From Pyronema omphalodes (taxonomy: Eukaryota; Ascomycota; Pezizomycetes; Pezizales; Pyronemataceae): DNA of 64,000 bases. Positions within the stretch are counted from its first letter, which is position 1, and the number at the start of each line of letters is the position of its first letter. The notes below the pieces were generated by a model. It was not told where the DNA came from. It made no database searches and saw only the letters and a list, made by a program, of their open reading frames with translations. The position numbers were made by a program, and so were the translations under genes. The stretch lies in NCBI GenBank assembly GCA_024516155.1, contig JAJJXM010000014.1, positions 744,001 through 808,000 on the forward strand, in the 5' to 3' direction. Below are positions 10,268-20,186 of this stretch, in pieces.

Positions 10268-11690
10268 TTACGCAAAGGAAACCGACACTATAGAGTTCGG
10301 TGGCGATGCCATACAGTGCCTTACGGGAATCTAGAAATGCAAAATACCGTTTTCCGTCGTTTCTATGCAACTAATCGCAGCTTTAAGAGCTACATTGGCA
10401 ATTAGTTCATCTGTAGGCGAATTCTGAACTTTTATTTGTAATTCTTGATTTGGGCTTGAGCTGATGTCTTTTGTACCTCTACTGTATGAAAATCTGAAAA
10501 TTGGACTCGAGGAATCAGCTTTTACGCAATAAAAAAAAAACCAACTCTGCGGAGTTTGGTGGCGACACCGCATGCTGCCTTACCTGGACTGAAATCTCCA
10601 AAATACCGTTTGCCGTTGTTCTATGAGTATGATTGTGGCTTCGGTAGCTGTATTTGCAGCAATTGTCATGATTAACTTGCTTAGTTTAGCTGTAGGCGAA
10701 TTCTAAAATTGATTTGTAACTACTTACTTGGGCTCGGGGCTGATGGCTTTTCAACCTCTGCAGTACAAACATCATGGGGCTAGGACTTGAGTCTTTAGGG
10801 TGGCAAAGCTTCGCTGTCTTCTTCGCTCAGATTCCTTAATGGGTCGTGATATTATGAGACAGAAGAAATTAAGGTAGGCTGTGTGCCTTTCTCAATAGGG
10901 TAGACAGAAGGAATGCCAGTGTCTTTGGATGAGCTATTAGCTGATTTTGTCTCTCAAACGTATGCCCAAAAATTATTGCCGCCACTGTTGTTATCTGTGT
11001 GTACAGCTGGAAAAAAAAACGAAATGCAGCGCATAAGAGGTCCCAAATGATAAGCTTAATCGATAACTGACCGGAACTCCAAAATATCACACCATTGTCA
11101 AAACCGCTGCCGTTTCTCCTGGGCTGCATAACAGTGGCCAGCCATTAGAGGAAGAGTTTGCTCAACATGTATTCTAAACCAGATCAGTTTTTACGCGATA
11201 AAAGATAACTGCAGAGTTTTGTGGCGATACGGTATACTGCCTTACCGGCATTGAACTCTACAGAATACCGTTTTTCGTCGTATTTATGAAAATGACAGCT
11301 GCTTTTGATTGGTTAAGCTGTGGGTAAGTTCCGAAGTTAATTTGTAATTATTGATTTCGGCTCAGAGCTGACGGCTTTTCAATCTCTCCGCCAGATACAT
11401 ATTGAAGCTAGACATCAATGGTGGCCAATGCCAGTTCTTTTTGTCACTCAGCTTGTTCGTGTCGTCTACTTTTTGTGACACGGTAGAAATATCAGGCACG
11501 TACTCAGTATTTGCGGAGGAGATAATTTCTGGTTTTTTCTCTCAAGCGTGTACGCAAAACATATCGCCACCGTTGTTGTACCCTTAGTCTGCCGCGGAAA
11601 TGCATTGTGCAGATCAGGACGCAAGAATTTCCGAATGTTAAACTTCATCAATCATCGACAGGAACTTCCAATGATTCGATATCTACGAAA
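10268..11690 (+). repeat. Diverged direct-repeat block
   Basis: A unit recurs at about 10268-10500, 10526-10770 and 11189-11400. Shared landmarks in order are TTTTACGC, a GAGTTxxGTGGCGA segment, TGCCTTAC, AATACCGTTTxCCGT, (TGTAGGCGAATTC or a variant) and GGGCTxxxGCTGATG. The second and third units are followed by a further shared segment (about 10870-11130 and 11490-11690) marked by TGTCTCTCAA/TTCTCTCAAGCGT and GCCACYGTTGTTRT. No long frame exists on either strand. The block looks like an old tandem duplication or a decayed multi-copy element. Confidence 0.5.
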
Positions 11691-12878
11691 CTTTATCATG
11701 TCTCGTCAACCACTCAACAGCCGTAAACTGAATGAATTTACATGTACCACAAACCAAAGCAATGCTTGCCACCATCGATATACCTCCAATATTTCCAAAT
11801 TTCATGTGTTAACCTGGGGTTAGTCGCCGGCTCTGTCGAGTCGGTAATCGGAAATTCTTGAATAGATTGTCTCCGAATCAGACCGAGGAGGTTCTGCTGC
11901 ACACATATTGACTCCCGCATCCCTTCTCTTTTCATGAAGATCAGCTTCTTGAAGCTGAAAACGCCAAATCTGCGCCAATCCGGAGCCAAAGGAACGATAT
12001 TTACTTCGCCTCTTCTTCAATAGGTACTAGAGAACTTCCTGTAAGGATAGCAACGCTATATCAGTAGTTTTCTTATTACATTTTACAGCAGATTGCCACT
12101 ATTAACTCTCTCAAATCCGTTCATTTTAACTCGAGCGTCCATGTGACCATTTGCTATCCAAGTCCAAAGTTATAGCTGTCAAATCGATCAGTTCCCATTG
12201 TATGTTTCTATAAAACGCAATAGAAACAGCGTTGCTATAGCCTTACGGGAAGTTCTCCATTGACGCCATCCTGAATTCGTGTGCTTATTGATGATGCGGA
12301 AGCTTTAGCCGTGCTAATGATTTTGGAACATTCATGGGGGTTTGATTTTGATTTTTATCATTAATATCATACTCTAAAAGCCATGAACAAGTGTTTTGGG
12401 CTTCTCCAAGCTAACATCTGTATGCCGTCTCATTACGAGTGACAGTTGGAAAATCAATCTTCCCTAGATCAGACAGTAGAATGAATTGCCATAAAGCGGT
12501 GATGCATAGCTGAAAAAAAATCGCTAGTCACGGGCTAAATATATTATCGATGCTTTTCCTCGGATTGTAGGATTTCACACTCTTCTTTTGCTTTGATATT
12601 CCTTTTTTTCATAATGTTCCCAGGAATGCGGACGTCTCTTGGATTATCCATGTAAATAAGGCCGGTGTTCAATTGCCCTTAAACAGCATTGCCACCTCTG
12701 TTCAACGAAAATCGAATTGGTATTCTTTCGGCTGAGCTCTTGGTAGCACCGGGGATTCGGTATGGTTATTATTGGCCGTGAGTGGCAACATAGATATAGT
12801 CGCTTGTACTCGGGGTATTATGAGACATGCAATTGATAAGTTTTTGTTATTTGTGTACTATCATTTTACCTTCTTATC
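11691..12878. other. AT-rich spacer, no gene seen
   Basis: Short frames only and frequent stops on all frames. The last 60 bases precede the first 5S rRNA gene. Confidence 0.4.
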
Positions 12879-12997
12879 AGCTACGGTCATAGAATCATGA
12901 ATACAACGCATCCCGTCCGCTCTGCGCTATTTAAGCATGATATCGTCCGGCTAGTACTGTCGTGGGTGACCAGACGGGAATCCCGGATACTGTAGTT
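12879..12997 (+). rRNA. 5S ribosomal RNA (copy 1)
   Basis: A 119-nt gene recognised from eukaryotic 5S landmarks: CATCCCGTCCGCTCTGCG, TTAAGCATGATATCGTCCGG, TAGTACTGTCGTGGGTGACC and GGGAATCCCGG. The 5' AGCTACGGT pairs with the 3' ACTGTAGTT to form the terminal helix (9 bp with two G-T pairs), which fixes both ends. A T5 run follows as the RNA polymerase III terminator. It acts in the large ribosomal subunit. It is a single dispersed copy, as usual in filamentous ascomycetes, and differs from copy 2 by one base (GAATACAACG here, GAACACAACG there). Confidence 0.93.
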
Positions 12998-13358
12998 TTT
13001 GCTGTTGCAAACTTCCACATGGTTCTTTTTACCACCGTTCGCGTTTCCTGGCTTTTCATATTCCTTCTTCTTTCTATATTTCATCACCGGTGCAGCTTTT
13101 CCACGAATCTCGAAACCGGTATCTATATTCTATATCTATTATACAATTTATAATACACTTACTATTTAGTCAAAATCTTCTTTCTATACTTCAAACAGCC
13201 GCTGGTACCCGCCGCGAACATCTGATAATGAAATCCAAACAAAGTAGTCGCCCTTGTTACCAGTCCCTCTAATAAATCTAATCTATCTTTAATAATCCCA
13301 TATTTACAATTTCCCGCCAAACACAAGTCTCTATATTTACAAAGCTTTCCTTTGACTA

Positions 13359-13937
13359 TCACGTCTCCTTCATTGCATTGTTCTTAGTTGCCTTTGAAGA
13401 TTCAGGTTGCTCGGTTTCTACGTTGTTTGTAACTGGATAATCCATGATGCTGCGGATAGAAGAGTTCTCTCTTCTGAACACGGAATGCCTAACAGTTTTT
13501 GTCGCATCTTTCTTATTTTCGTTTGCAGGCTCAGGTTGCTTGGTTTCCACTTTGTTGATTTCTGGATAGCCTGTGTTACCGGGCATAGATGGTTGCTCTC
13601 TTCGGTAAAACCAAAAGACAGATGGCTTCTTGTCGACAATCTTAGTTGGTTGGGAAGGTTCGGAAGGTTTAGGACGCCTGATTTTTCCGTTGCCTATTCC
13701 GGGATGACCCTTGATGCTGGGCTTAGACCGTTGCTTCTTTCTAACTATGTTGTGCCATGTTGGCTTCATTGTGTCGTTCTTGGCTACATTGTAGGATTCA
13801 AGTTGCCTGGTTTCGATCTCCTTGGCTGTCTTGTAAGATTCGATTTGCCCGGCGTCTATTTTGGATGCTATGGGATGACCCATAATGCCGGGGATAAGAG
13901 ATGTTACGATGGTAATGGCGATGATGAAGCATTTCAT
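13359..13937 (-). CDS. Repetitive secreted protein with dibasic sites
   Basis: Intronless frame of 192 residues. Residues 1-20 (MKCFIIAITIVTSLIPGIMG) are a clear signal peptide. The rest is basic, Pro/Lys/Glu-rich and built from imperfect units of roughly 35-40 residues. Recurring elements are an ETxQ(P/L)E(S/P) segment, an N-(D/K)-(A/T)-M/T-K-(P/T) segment, a (R/W)H(N/S)(I/V)(V/F)R segment and a GHP/GYP/DYP element. Dibasic pairs (RKK, RR after FY, RR after VF, KK) occur at similar places in the units and would be candidate Kex2 cleavage sites in the Golgi. The architecture recalls fungal secreted repeat proteins cut into several peptides, but no known core peptide is visible. Function unknown. 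Alternatives are a cell-wall or mucilage protein. Confidence 0.65.
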   Translation of the reverse strand: MKCFIIAITIVTSLIPGIMGHPIASKIDAGQIESYKTAKEIETRQLESYNVAKNDTMKPTWHNIVRKKQRSKPSIKGHPGIGNGKIRRPKPSEPSQPTKIVDKKPSVFWFYRREQPSMPGNTGYPEINKVETKQPEPANENKKDATKTVRHSVFRRENSSIRSIMDYPVTNNVETEQPESSKATKNNAMKET

Positions 13938-13973
13938 GATGTTGACTGATGTAGTTGATAGGCGCTGATTTGA

Positions 13974-14033
13974 TGGATACTGACTCGATGAATACTGACT
14001 TGATGAATGCTGACTTGATAGATGCTGACTGGG
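13974..14033 (-). repeat. 15-bp tandem repeat in leader of the secreted-protein gene
   Basis: Four units of 15 bp (plus-strand GATGAATACTGACTT and variants) lie 37-96 bp upstream of the start codon at 13937, where the 5' untranslated region or core promoter is expected. Confidence 0.7.
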
Positions 14034-15685
14034 TTTGCAAATACGGGATATAATGGCTAGCTAGACGGAGCGGTAAAGACAGACGAGAAATTTTTGAAGA
14101 CTGATAGCTCTCAAAGTAGTCTCAACATCTGTTTATATCCACAAAATCAGAGTATAGTTTACAACGCTATTGATTCATAGTTTAATTACACCGTATCTGT
14201 TCCATCCTGGTAAACAATTTGAGACATCATTTTTGGTATAATCGATTTCATGAAGAAGTCTCAACATGCAGATTGCTGTACTCAAAATCAACTATGGTGC
14301 AAAAACGTGATTGTACGACGCTGCTTGCCGATGGATATCACTTAAACGCCAATATTGACGTTCGGACTGGATTTGTGGAACCTGGCGTGCTTTAGCGCGC
14401 TTCATCAAGCAAACTGTACGTACACTCCTCAATCCGGTCTCCTAGCTCGCGTACGAAAATAGGTTAGGATACAAAGGCTCAATCTTAACGTTAACAAGCG
14501 CCTGAGGGAATAAGTAATTACTAGCATACAAAAGCGGTTAAGAATAGAGGTTTCCGTATTTCTCACCGCCTGTAACCAAAGGTTTTGACCTGCTTGCAGA
14601 TTTTCGTGACTAATGTTATCAGACCGGTACCGTTTGACTCCACTCGAAACTTGAATAGAAACCAATGGTTTTGACATCTTTTCAATTTCACCTCCCCATC
14701 AAGATTGTGATTCTGATGTGAAAACTTTAGCGTAGCCACAATTTCAACCACGCTAATATCCACCAATTCCTATAAAATGTACACCGCCTCGAGGCATTCT
14801 ATACGCTGGCCGATGAATATGGGAAGCGAGTTGTGGCGTATCGTCCGGTTTTCACTACGAGCAATCAAACGCTCCATGGTCGTACAATATGGTGAAAGTT
14901 TGTTACACAAAACCTCTAGCGGGAAAAAACCGGGAAACCAAGGCTCAGTTTACTCAAAACCTAGTGAGCCGTTGAATGCTACCTAAGATCCATAAGGAAT
15001 GTTATGTGGATAGTAATCGATCTGGTTAGATATGAGATATTGTGTATATAATCAAGAAATCATCGTTTGTATCGATGGATGAATTACGGATATCCCTTAC
15101 GTCACGTCAAAGTGTAAATAATGCCAATCTGTGGGACGATCCCAAACCGCCCTAACTTTTCGATGATACCTTACATGGATGTTTGTATCCTGCTCGAATA
15201 TTGGTCAAGTGCAAAGAAGATACTACGGAAGATGTCTACAGGGGCACTGTCTATAAGGAAATCCTGAATATGAAGTATAACGATTGCGCCCCTCATGGCT
15301 TTGTATTTATACGGAAGATGAAAATGAGGTTTTCTATATGTGATAATTCCCGTAAGTAAATGCAAAAGCTTTGTATGATAACCTTATGTAAAGGTGTAGC
15401 TGAGGGTGCACTTTGACGTTGAGCTGCATCTCAAGCAATTACTCGCGCCAAGCCTCTCTCCACATCACAGTTTCCTGTGTACATCGGTAACCGTACGTCC
15501 TTCGCTGTCAAAATATTATAAACTTGTTCCACTGCAGCAAGATAAGGAGTTTCACATCTTTCAACAAGCTGCAGAATAGCACTTTTTCCTGCGAGTCGCT
15601 AAACGTAAAATCAAGTCATTTCCCCAGTGTGACAGGTCAAATGATTTGAAAATGGATTATATGTGCTAGAGCACTACCTTCAAAC
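14034..15685. other. Gene-poor spacer
   Basis: About 1.65 kb of AT-rich sequence. Frames are under 85 residues, overlap in opposite directions and show no domain, signal peptide or good splice structure. Confidence 0.4.
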
Positions 15686-15804
15686 AGCTACGGTCATAGA
15701 ATCATGAACACAACGCATCCCGTCCGCTCTGCGCTATTTAAGCATGATATCGTCCGGCTAGTACTGTCGTGGGTGACCAGACGGGAATCCCGGATACTGT
15801 AGTT
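15686..15804 (+). rRNA. 5S ribosomal RNA (copy 2)
   Basis: Same 119-nt gene as at 12879-12997 with one base difference, in the same orientation and about 2.8 kb away. The terminal helix and the internal control region are intact. A T4 run follows. Flanking sequence is not shared with copy 1 beyond a few bases, so the pair did not arise as a large tandem duplication. Confidence 0.93.
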
Positions 15805-17590
15805 TTGCTGCTTTTTACTTCTTAGCGCAAGGGTTGTTATATTTCATTTTGAATTGGCGGCAGCGATTGTTGCAAAGCAGTCCTGTGGAGAGGTAGACAC
15901 GTGGTATCACTTGATACATTTTGAAATCTCAGAGTTCACACTATTTATAGTATTTTCCCTTCTCCACCCTGTGGTACCAACTTTTGTGTACATAATGTAA
16001 CTCCGTCAATAAGAATGGCTACCTAGCACGATGAAACTAGACTTACACTCCAGTTACTATAGATACCGAAAACATCTAGAATACGCCAGTCCAAAAAGAA
16101 CCACACAAAGAAAAGTCATAAGTGAAACCAACTATCTACACTTGTAGCCATAACGTTGAGCAACTACAAGAAAAAGAAGCTCACGCACTAAAGGAAAAAC
16201 AGAATTACAATCAAGCATAAACTGGTAGGTGAAAGATGAAACACCTAAGTGGCGGATAATATGGCCTCCTACATTTTACGATTCGAAACCAGCAACGGCT
16301 AGCTCTGGCTTTAGAAGGTAGCTATGACAAAGTTTGGGCTAAGATAACTCTGCTCAATCAAGAGACTGCACGAAGTTTGACTTGAATAGACGACATGCTG
16401 GATTCTGTTGTCGTGTCCAATCATGCTTCACATGAGTGCGGGAATATATATGTTTCCGCCTGTGTAATCAAAAAGATAAAACTTAGTCTGTTCCTAACAC
16501 AGACCCACGGTCCACCGGTCATATGATCCACGAGCCTTGTCCAACCCCATATAATATAAACCTGCAGTAGCACACGACGATTAACAAGAAAATTCAATCT
16601 TCTATACTCTACCAGCATCTCATCCTGGAATCATCATCTCAAAGCCTGGAGCCGGTGATAAGGCTTAAAAATGCTCTATCGCAGTTCCAACAGTCATCAG
16701 TGCTCAGAGTCTCGGATATCCAGGACTGCACGTACAGAGGGGCCAAGGATATATACGCTATCTACAAGATCGAACTGGACTTTGTTCCTCTATCACCTAG
16801 TTTTATTTTTTCCTACAGCTGGGTGCCAAACCCACCCCCCGCGAAATTTACAGTCCCTGCTCTTTATATCGTCTGCATAAGCAACCTCATGAATCTTCCC
16901 ATCTCCCCCCCAACTACCAACTCCATCTCTAAAACATCACTACCGCAAAGTAAAGCAAAACATCATCTTTAAATGCACCAGCAATCTCCCTTCACCACCA
17001 ATCCACCTCTATCCCCAATATACCAAAAGTCCAAGAATCCATGCTCCCCAAGCTTCACCACCACCCCACCACCCCACCATCCCACCCCGGCCTTCAAGAT
17101 TCCACATTCCCCACCACCACTCCCAGTTCACCAGGCACTTCATCAAATCATTACTCCACCGCACCTGGTGTGCTGTCAATATTCCCCCTCCTCAACACTA
17201 TCTTTCCATAACCATCCACGCCGCAGTTTCAGTCATTACTAGGCAGTTACTACTTACCAATATATCCGCATATCCCCTTTATCGCGGGGAGCTCTGTTAC
17301 GGACGGTATAAAACGCATACTGCGGGGTGATAACGGATCTCGATAATCTCGCTGACATCAACCACCTCTCGATGATAACAATGATAACAGCAACCAATAT
17401 CTTCCAATGATATTTACCGAATCTATATAGACAATCCACAGTGTCTGAGCAAGCGATTTCAGAATCATGACTGTGGCTGCGTGCTGGATCGCTGGTATAT
17501 AGTAGCATCGGCATCTGTTGTAAGCACTGTGCAGGATTGTATATGGAACCCACGTCATGATGGGAGATCAGAGATCAGAGATTAGAGATG
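15805..17590. other. Spacer; no supported gene
   Basis: A TATA-like box (ATATAATATAAAC) lies near 16549, and open frames occur at 16655-16972 and 16973-17242. Their products are low-complexity (Pro/His/Ser-rich) and no family is recognisable, so I do not call a gene. Confidence 0.35.
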
Positions 17591-17742
17591 AAGGTTATAG
17601 TTATAGTTATGCTTATGCTTATGGTTATGGTTATGGTTATGGTTATGGTTATGGTTATGGTTATGGTTATAGTTATGCTTATGCTTATGCTTATGCTTAT
17701 GCTTATGCTTATGCTTATGCTTATGCTTATGCTTATCACTAG
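17591..17742 (+). repeat. Hexanucleotide microsatellite (TTATGG/TTATGC)
   Basis: About 24 units of a 6-bp repeat. A TTATGG block sits in the middle, TTATGC blocks lie on both sides, and TTATAG units occur at the transitions. The open frames across it are artefacts of the repeat. Confidence 0.9.
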
Positions 17743-17870
17743 AATGGGAATGGGAACGGGAAAAGATTAATGATGTTTCTCTACGGGTTATGGACCATAA
17801 ATCTACAACCGGTTACAATATAGACAATGCATTAACCCAGCTATCAACAACTACTAATCGATGTATTCAG

Positions 17871-17942
17871 CACACCACAACCACGCCGCACACCACAACC
17901 ACGCCGCACACAACAACCACGCCGCACACAACAACCACGCCA
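17871..17942 (+). repeat. 18-bp tandem repeat
   Basis: Four units of CACACCACAACCACGCCG and close variants, head to tail. Confidence 0.85.
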
Positions 17943-17989
17943 CAAGAATCAAAAATCAAAAAACATTCCTTCAGCACCTCAAAAAAGAC

Positions 17990-18087
17990 GGCTCGAACCA
18001 GGATTTGAACCTGGGACCTCTCGCAAATCACTAATGATACTTAGGGAGTAACCCTAAGCGAGAATCATACCACTAGACCATCCGAGC
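17990..18087 (-). tRNA. tRNA-Pro (AGG) with intron
   Basis: Read on the minus strand. The acceptor stem GCTCGGA (18087-18081) pairs with TTCGAGC (17997-17991), and the discriminator base is C at 17990. The D arm contains GGTCTAGTGGTA, the T arm is CCAGG-TTCAAAT-CCTGG, and the anticodon stem CTCGC/GCGAG encloses loop TTAGGGT, so the anticodon is AGG. A 26-nt intron (18051-18026) interrupts the loop after position 37, the canonical place for nuclear tRNA introns. The mature tRNA is 72 nt before CCA addition. A T-rich run downstream (TCTTTTTT) is the polymerase III terminator. Confidence 0.95.
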
Positions 18088-18588
18088 TAACTACTGGCAT
18101 CAAGCATACCATACCTAATAGGAATAGCGTTTGTAATAGTTCTCATGCAAACCTGCGTGATATACTCACTGTCTGTAACATCCAGGTTCTGTTGATCTGA
18201 AAACAGTGATTCTTGGTTATTTTTAATGGATATTTTATGGCGGCTACCCCCCCACCCACCCCCACCCCGCCCCGTGCTGTTGTCTCGCTTCTTCCACACC
18301 TCCCAGCCTATATGATTCCCCATATCACAATAACCATTCCCTTTACCTTCCGCTTTGCATGCTGCCGTGTATATCCTTCGTCATCTGTCTGCCTCTGTCT
18401 CTGTCTCTGTATACCTATATTATCCTTTGTATCCTTTGTATCTTCGTGCTGGGAAAAATATGCAAAACAGTAGAATTGGCGGGAAAGAACGGGAAAGAAC
18501 GGGAAAAGATAGGAAAAGATAGGGAAAGATAGGAAAAGATAGGATAAGATAGGGGAATGCCGTATATGCATAGGGGTTAACTTAATAA
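18088..18588. other. Spacer with purine-rich GGAAAAGATA repeats
   Basis: No gene. Between about 18478 and 18553 the units GGGAAAGAAC, GGAAAAGATA and GGGAAAGATA repeat with a 10-bp period. Confidence 0.5.
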
Positions 18589-18826
18589 TGTTAAGAGTTA
18601 AGAGTTAAGAGTTAAGAGTTAAGAGTTAAGAGTTAAGAGTTAAGAGTTAAGAGTTAAGAGTTAAGAGTTAAGAGTTAAGAGTTAAGAGTTAAGAGTTAAG
18701 AGTTAAGAGTTAAGAGTTAAGAGTTAAGAGTTAAGAGTTAAGAGTTAAGAGTTAAGAGTTAAGAGTTAAGAGTTAAGAGTTAAGAGTTAAGAGTTAAGAG
18801 TTAAGAGTTAAGAGTTAAGAGTTAAG
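18589..18826 (+). repeat. Heptanucleotide satellite (GAGTTAA)n
   Basis: About 34 near-perfect copies of a 7-bp unit, ending in two GACTCAA variants. Confidence 0.95.
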
Positions 18827-18899
18827 ACTCAAGACTCAAGAGAAATATAACTAGGAGGTTTGCCTGGTGCGCGGGATAAGCTGTCACTCTCCACTCGCC

Positions 18900-18936
18900 G
18901 GGGTGAAAGGGTGAAAGGGTGAAAGGGTGAAAGGGT
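18900..18936 (+). repeat. Octanucleotide repeat (GGGTGAAA)4
   Basis: Four perfect 8-bp units. Confidence 0.85.
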
Positions 18937-19031
18937 ACTGGACTGTTGATATGTGTCGACATGTCAAGCCATATCAAACCATATCAAGGGCATCCCCGGG
19001 CCCGGGCTATATGTACCTCCATAGGTATATT

Positions 19032-19573
19032 CAACTTACAACTTACAAATCACAAATCACAAATCACAAATCACAACTTACAACTTACAACTTACAACTT
19101 ACAACTTACAACTTACAACTTACAACTTACAACTTACAACTTACAACTTACAACTTACAACTTACAACTTACAACTTACAACTTACAACTTACAACTTAC
19201 AACTTACAACTTACAACTTACAACTTACAACTTACAACTTACAACTTACAACTTACAACTTACAACTTACAACTTACAACTTACAACTTACAACTTACAA
19301 CTTACAACTTACAACTTACAACTTACAAGTCACAGCTCACAAATCACAAATCACAACTTACAACTTACAACTTACAACTTACAACTTACAACTTACAACT
19401 TACAACTTACAACTTACAACTTACAACTTACAACTTACAAATCACAATTTACAAATCACAACTTACAGCTCACAACTTACAGCTCACAACTTACAAGTCA
19501 CAACTTACAAATCACAAATCACAAATCACAACTTACAACTTACAACTTACAACTTACAAATCACAAATCACAA
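19032..19573 (+). repeat. Heptanucleotide satellite (ACAACTT)n with variants
   Basis: About 75 units of 7 bp. The core unit is ACAACTT. Variant units (ACAAATC, ACAGCTC, ACAAGTC) cluster at both ends and at about 19325-19355 and 19440-19520. The two open frames of about 218 residues across it are repeat artefacts: a 7-bp unit read in triplets gives a 7-residue period. Confidence 0.95.
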
Positions 19574-19679
19574 GCGTTAGAAGAAAAAAAAGAATTTTAT
19601 CATAACCTTACGATTATCATAACCTTACGATTCCCGGGTTTCCATACAACAGAAACGAAAAAATTATTATTACATCTGG

Positions 19680-19740
19680 ATATCTTTATTTCTAGATATC
19701 TATATTTCTATATTTCTATATTTCTATATTTCTATATTTC
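19680..19740 (+). repeat. Short TATTTCTA octamer repeat
   Basis: Units of about 8 bp (TTTCTATA) between 19690 and 19740. Just upstream, a 16-bp unit CATAACCTTACGATTA occurs twice (19601-19632). Confidence 0.6.
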
Positions 19741-19819
19741 CAGAATCCAGAATCCAGATATAGATATAAATATAGCTAGTCTGAAACAGAAACGCAAACG
19801 GAAACGGACGTCAGAAACA

Positions 19820-19972
<153 letters not shown>

Positions 19973-20186
19973 GATAGAAGTCGAAGTCGACGTGTACATT
20001 ATACATATTCATTCTGAATTATAGTGGTTTTTTTTATATAGAGGGAGATATATACAGAGGGAGATACATACAGAGGGAGATACATATACCCAACCTCCAT
20101 GTGCTAGAAGTGCCAGAAGTGCTAGAAGTGTGGATAAGATGGCGGATTGGTATGGTATATGGTGGGAGGTTTTTGGGGTTGTTTTC

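Noticed and set aside
16655..17242. Frames of 105 and 89 residues behind a TATA-like box
   Set aside because: Low-complexity Pro/His/Ser content, no conserved motif, and the two frames do not join by a convincing intron.
17557..17770. Frames of Tyr-Ala/Tyr-Gly and Met-Leu/Met-Val repeats
   Set aside because: They are translations of the TTATGS hexamer microsatellite.
18475..18830. Possible internal telomere repeats
   Set aside because: Neither TTAGGG nor its variants form an array; the units are GAGTTAA and GGAAAAGATA.
17590..19600. Possible CRISPR array because of regularly repeated units
   Set aside because: Units are contiguous tandem repeats without unique spacers, and the genome is eukaryotic.
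18927..19605. Two overlapping open frames of about 218 residues rich in Leu-Thr-Tyr-Asn
   Set aside because: They are translations of the ACAACTT heptamer array. All three frames are open because the unit lacks stops, so no gene is implied.
19601..19632. Two CATAACCTTACG units suggesting a third LINE 3' end in plus orientation
   Set aside because: Only a 12-base motif is shared with the LINE 3' UTR. The other scaffold motifs and a tail are absent.
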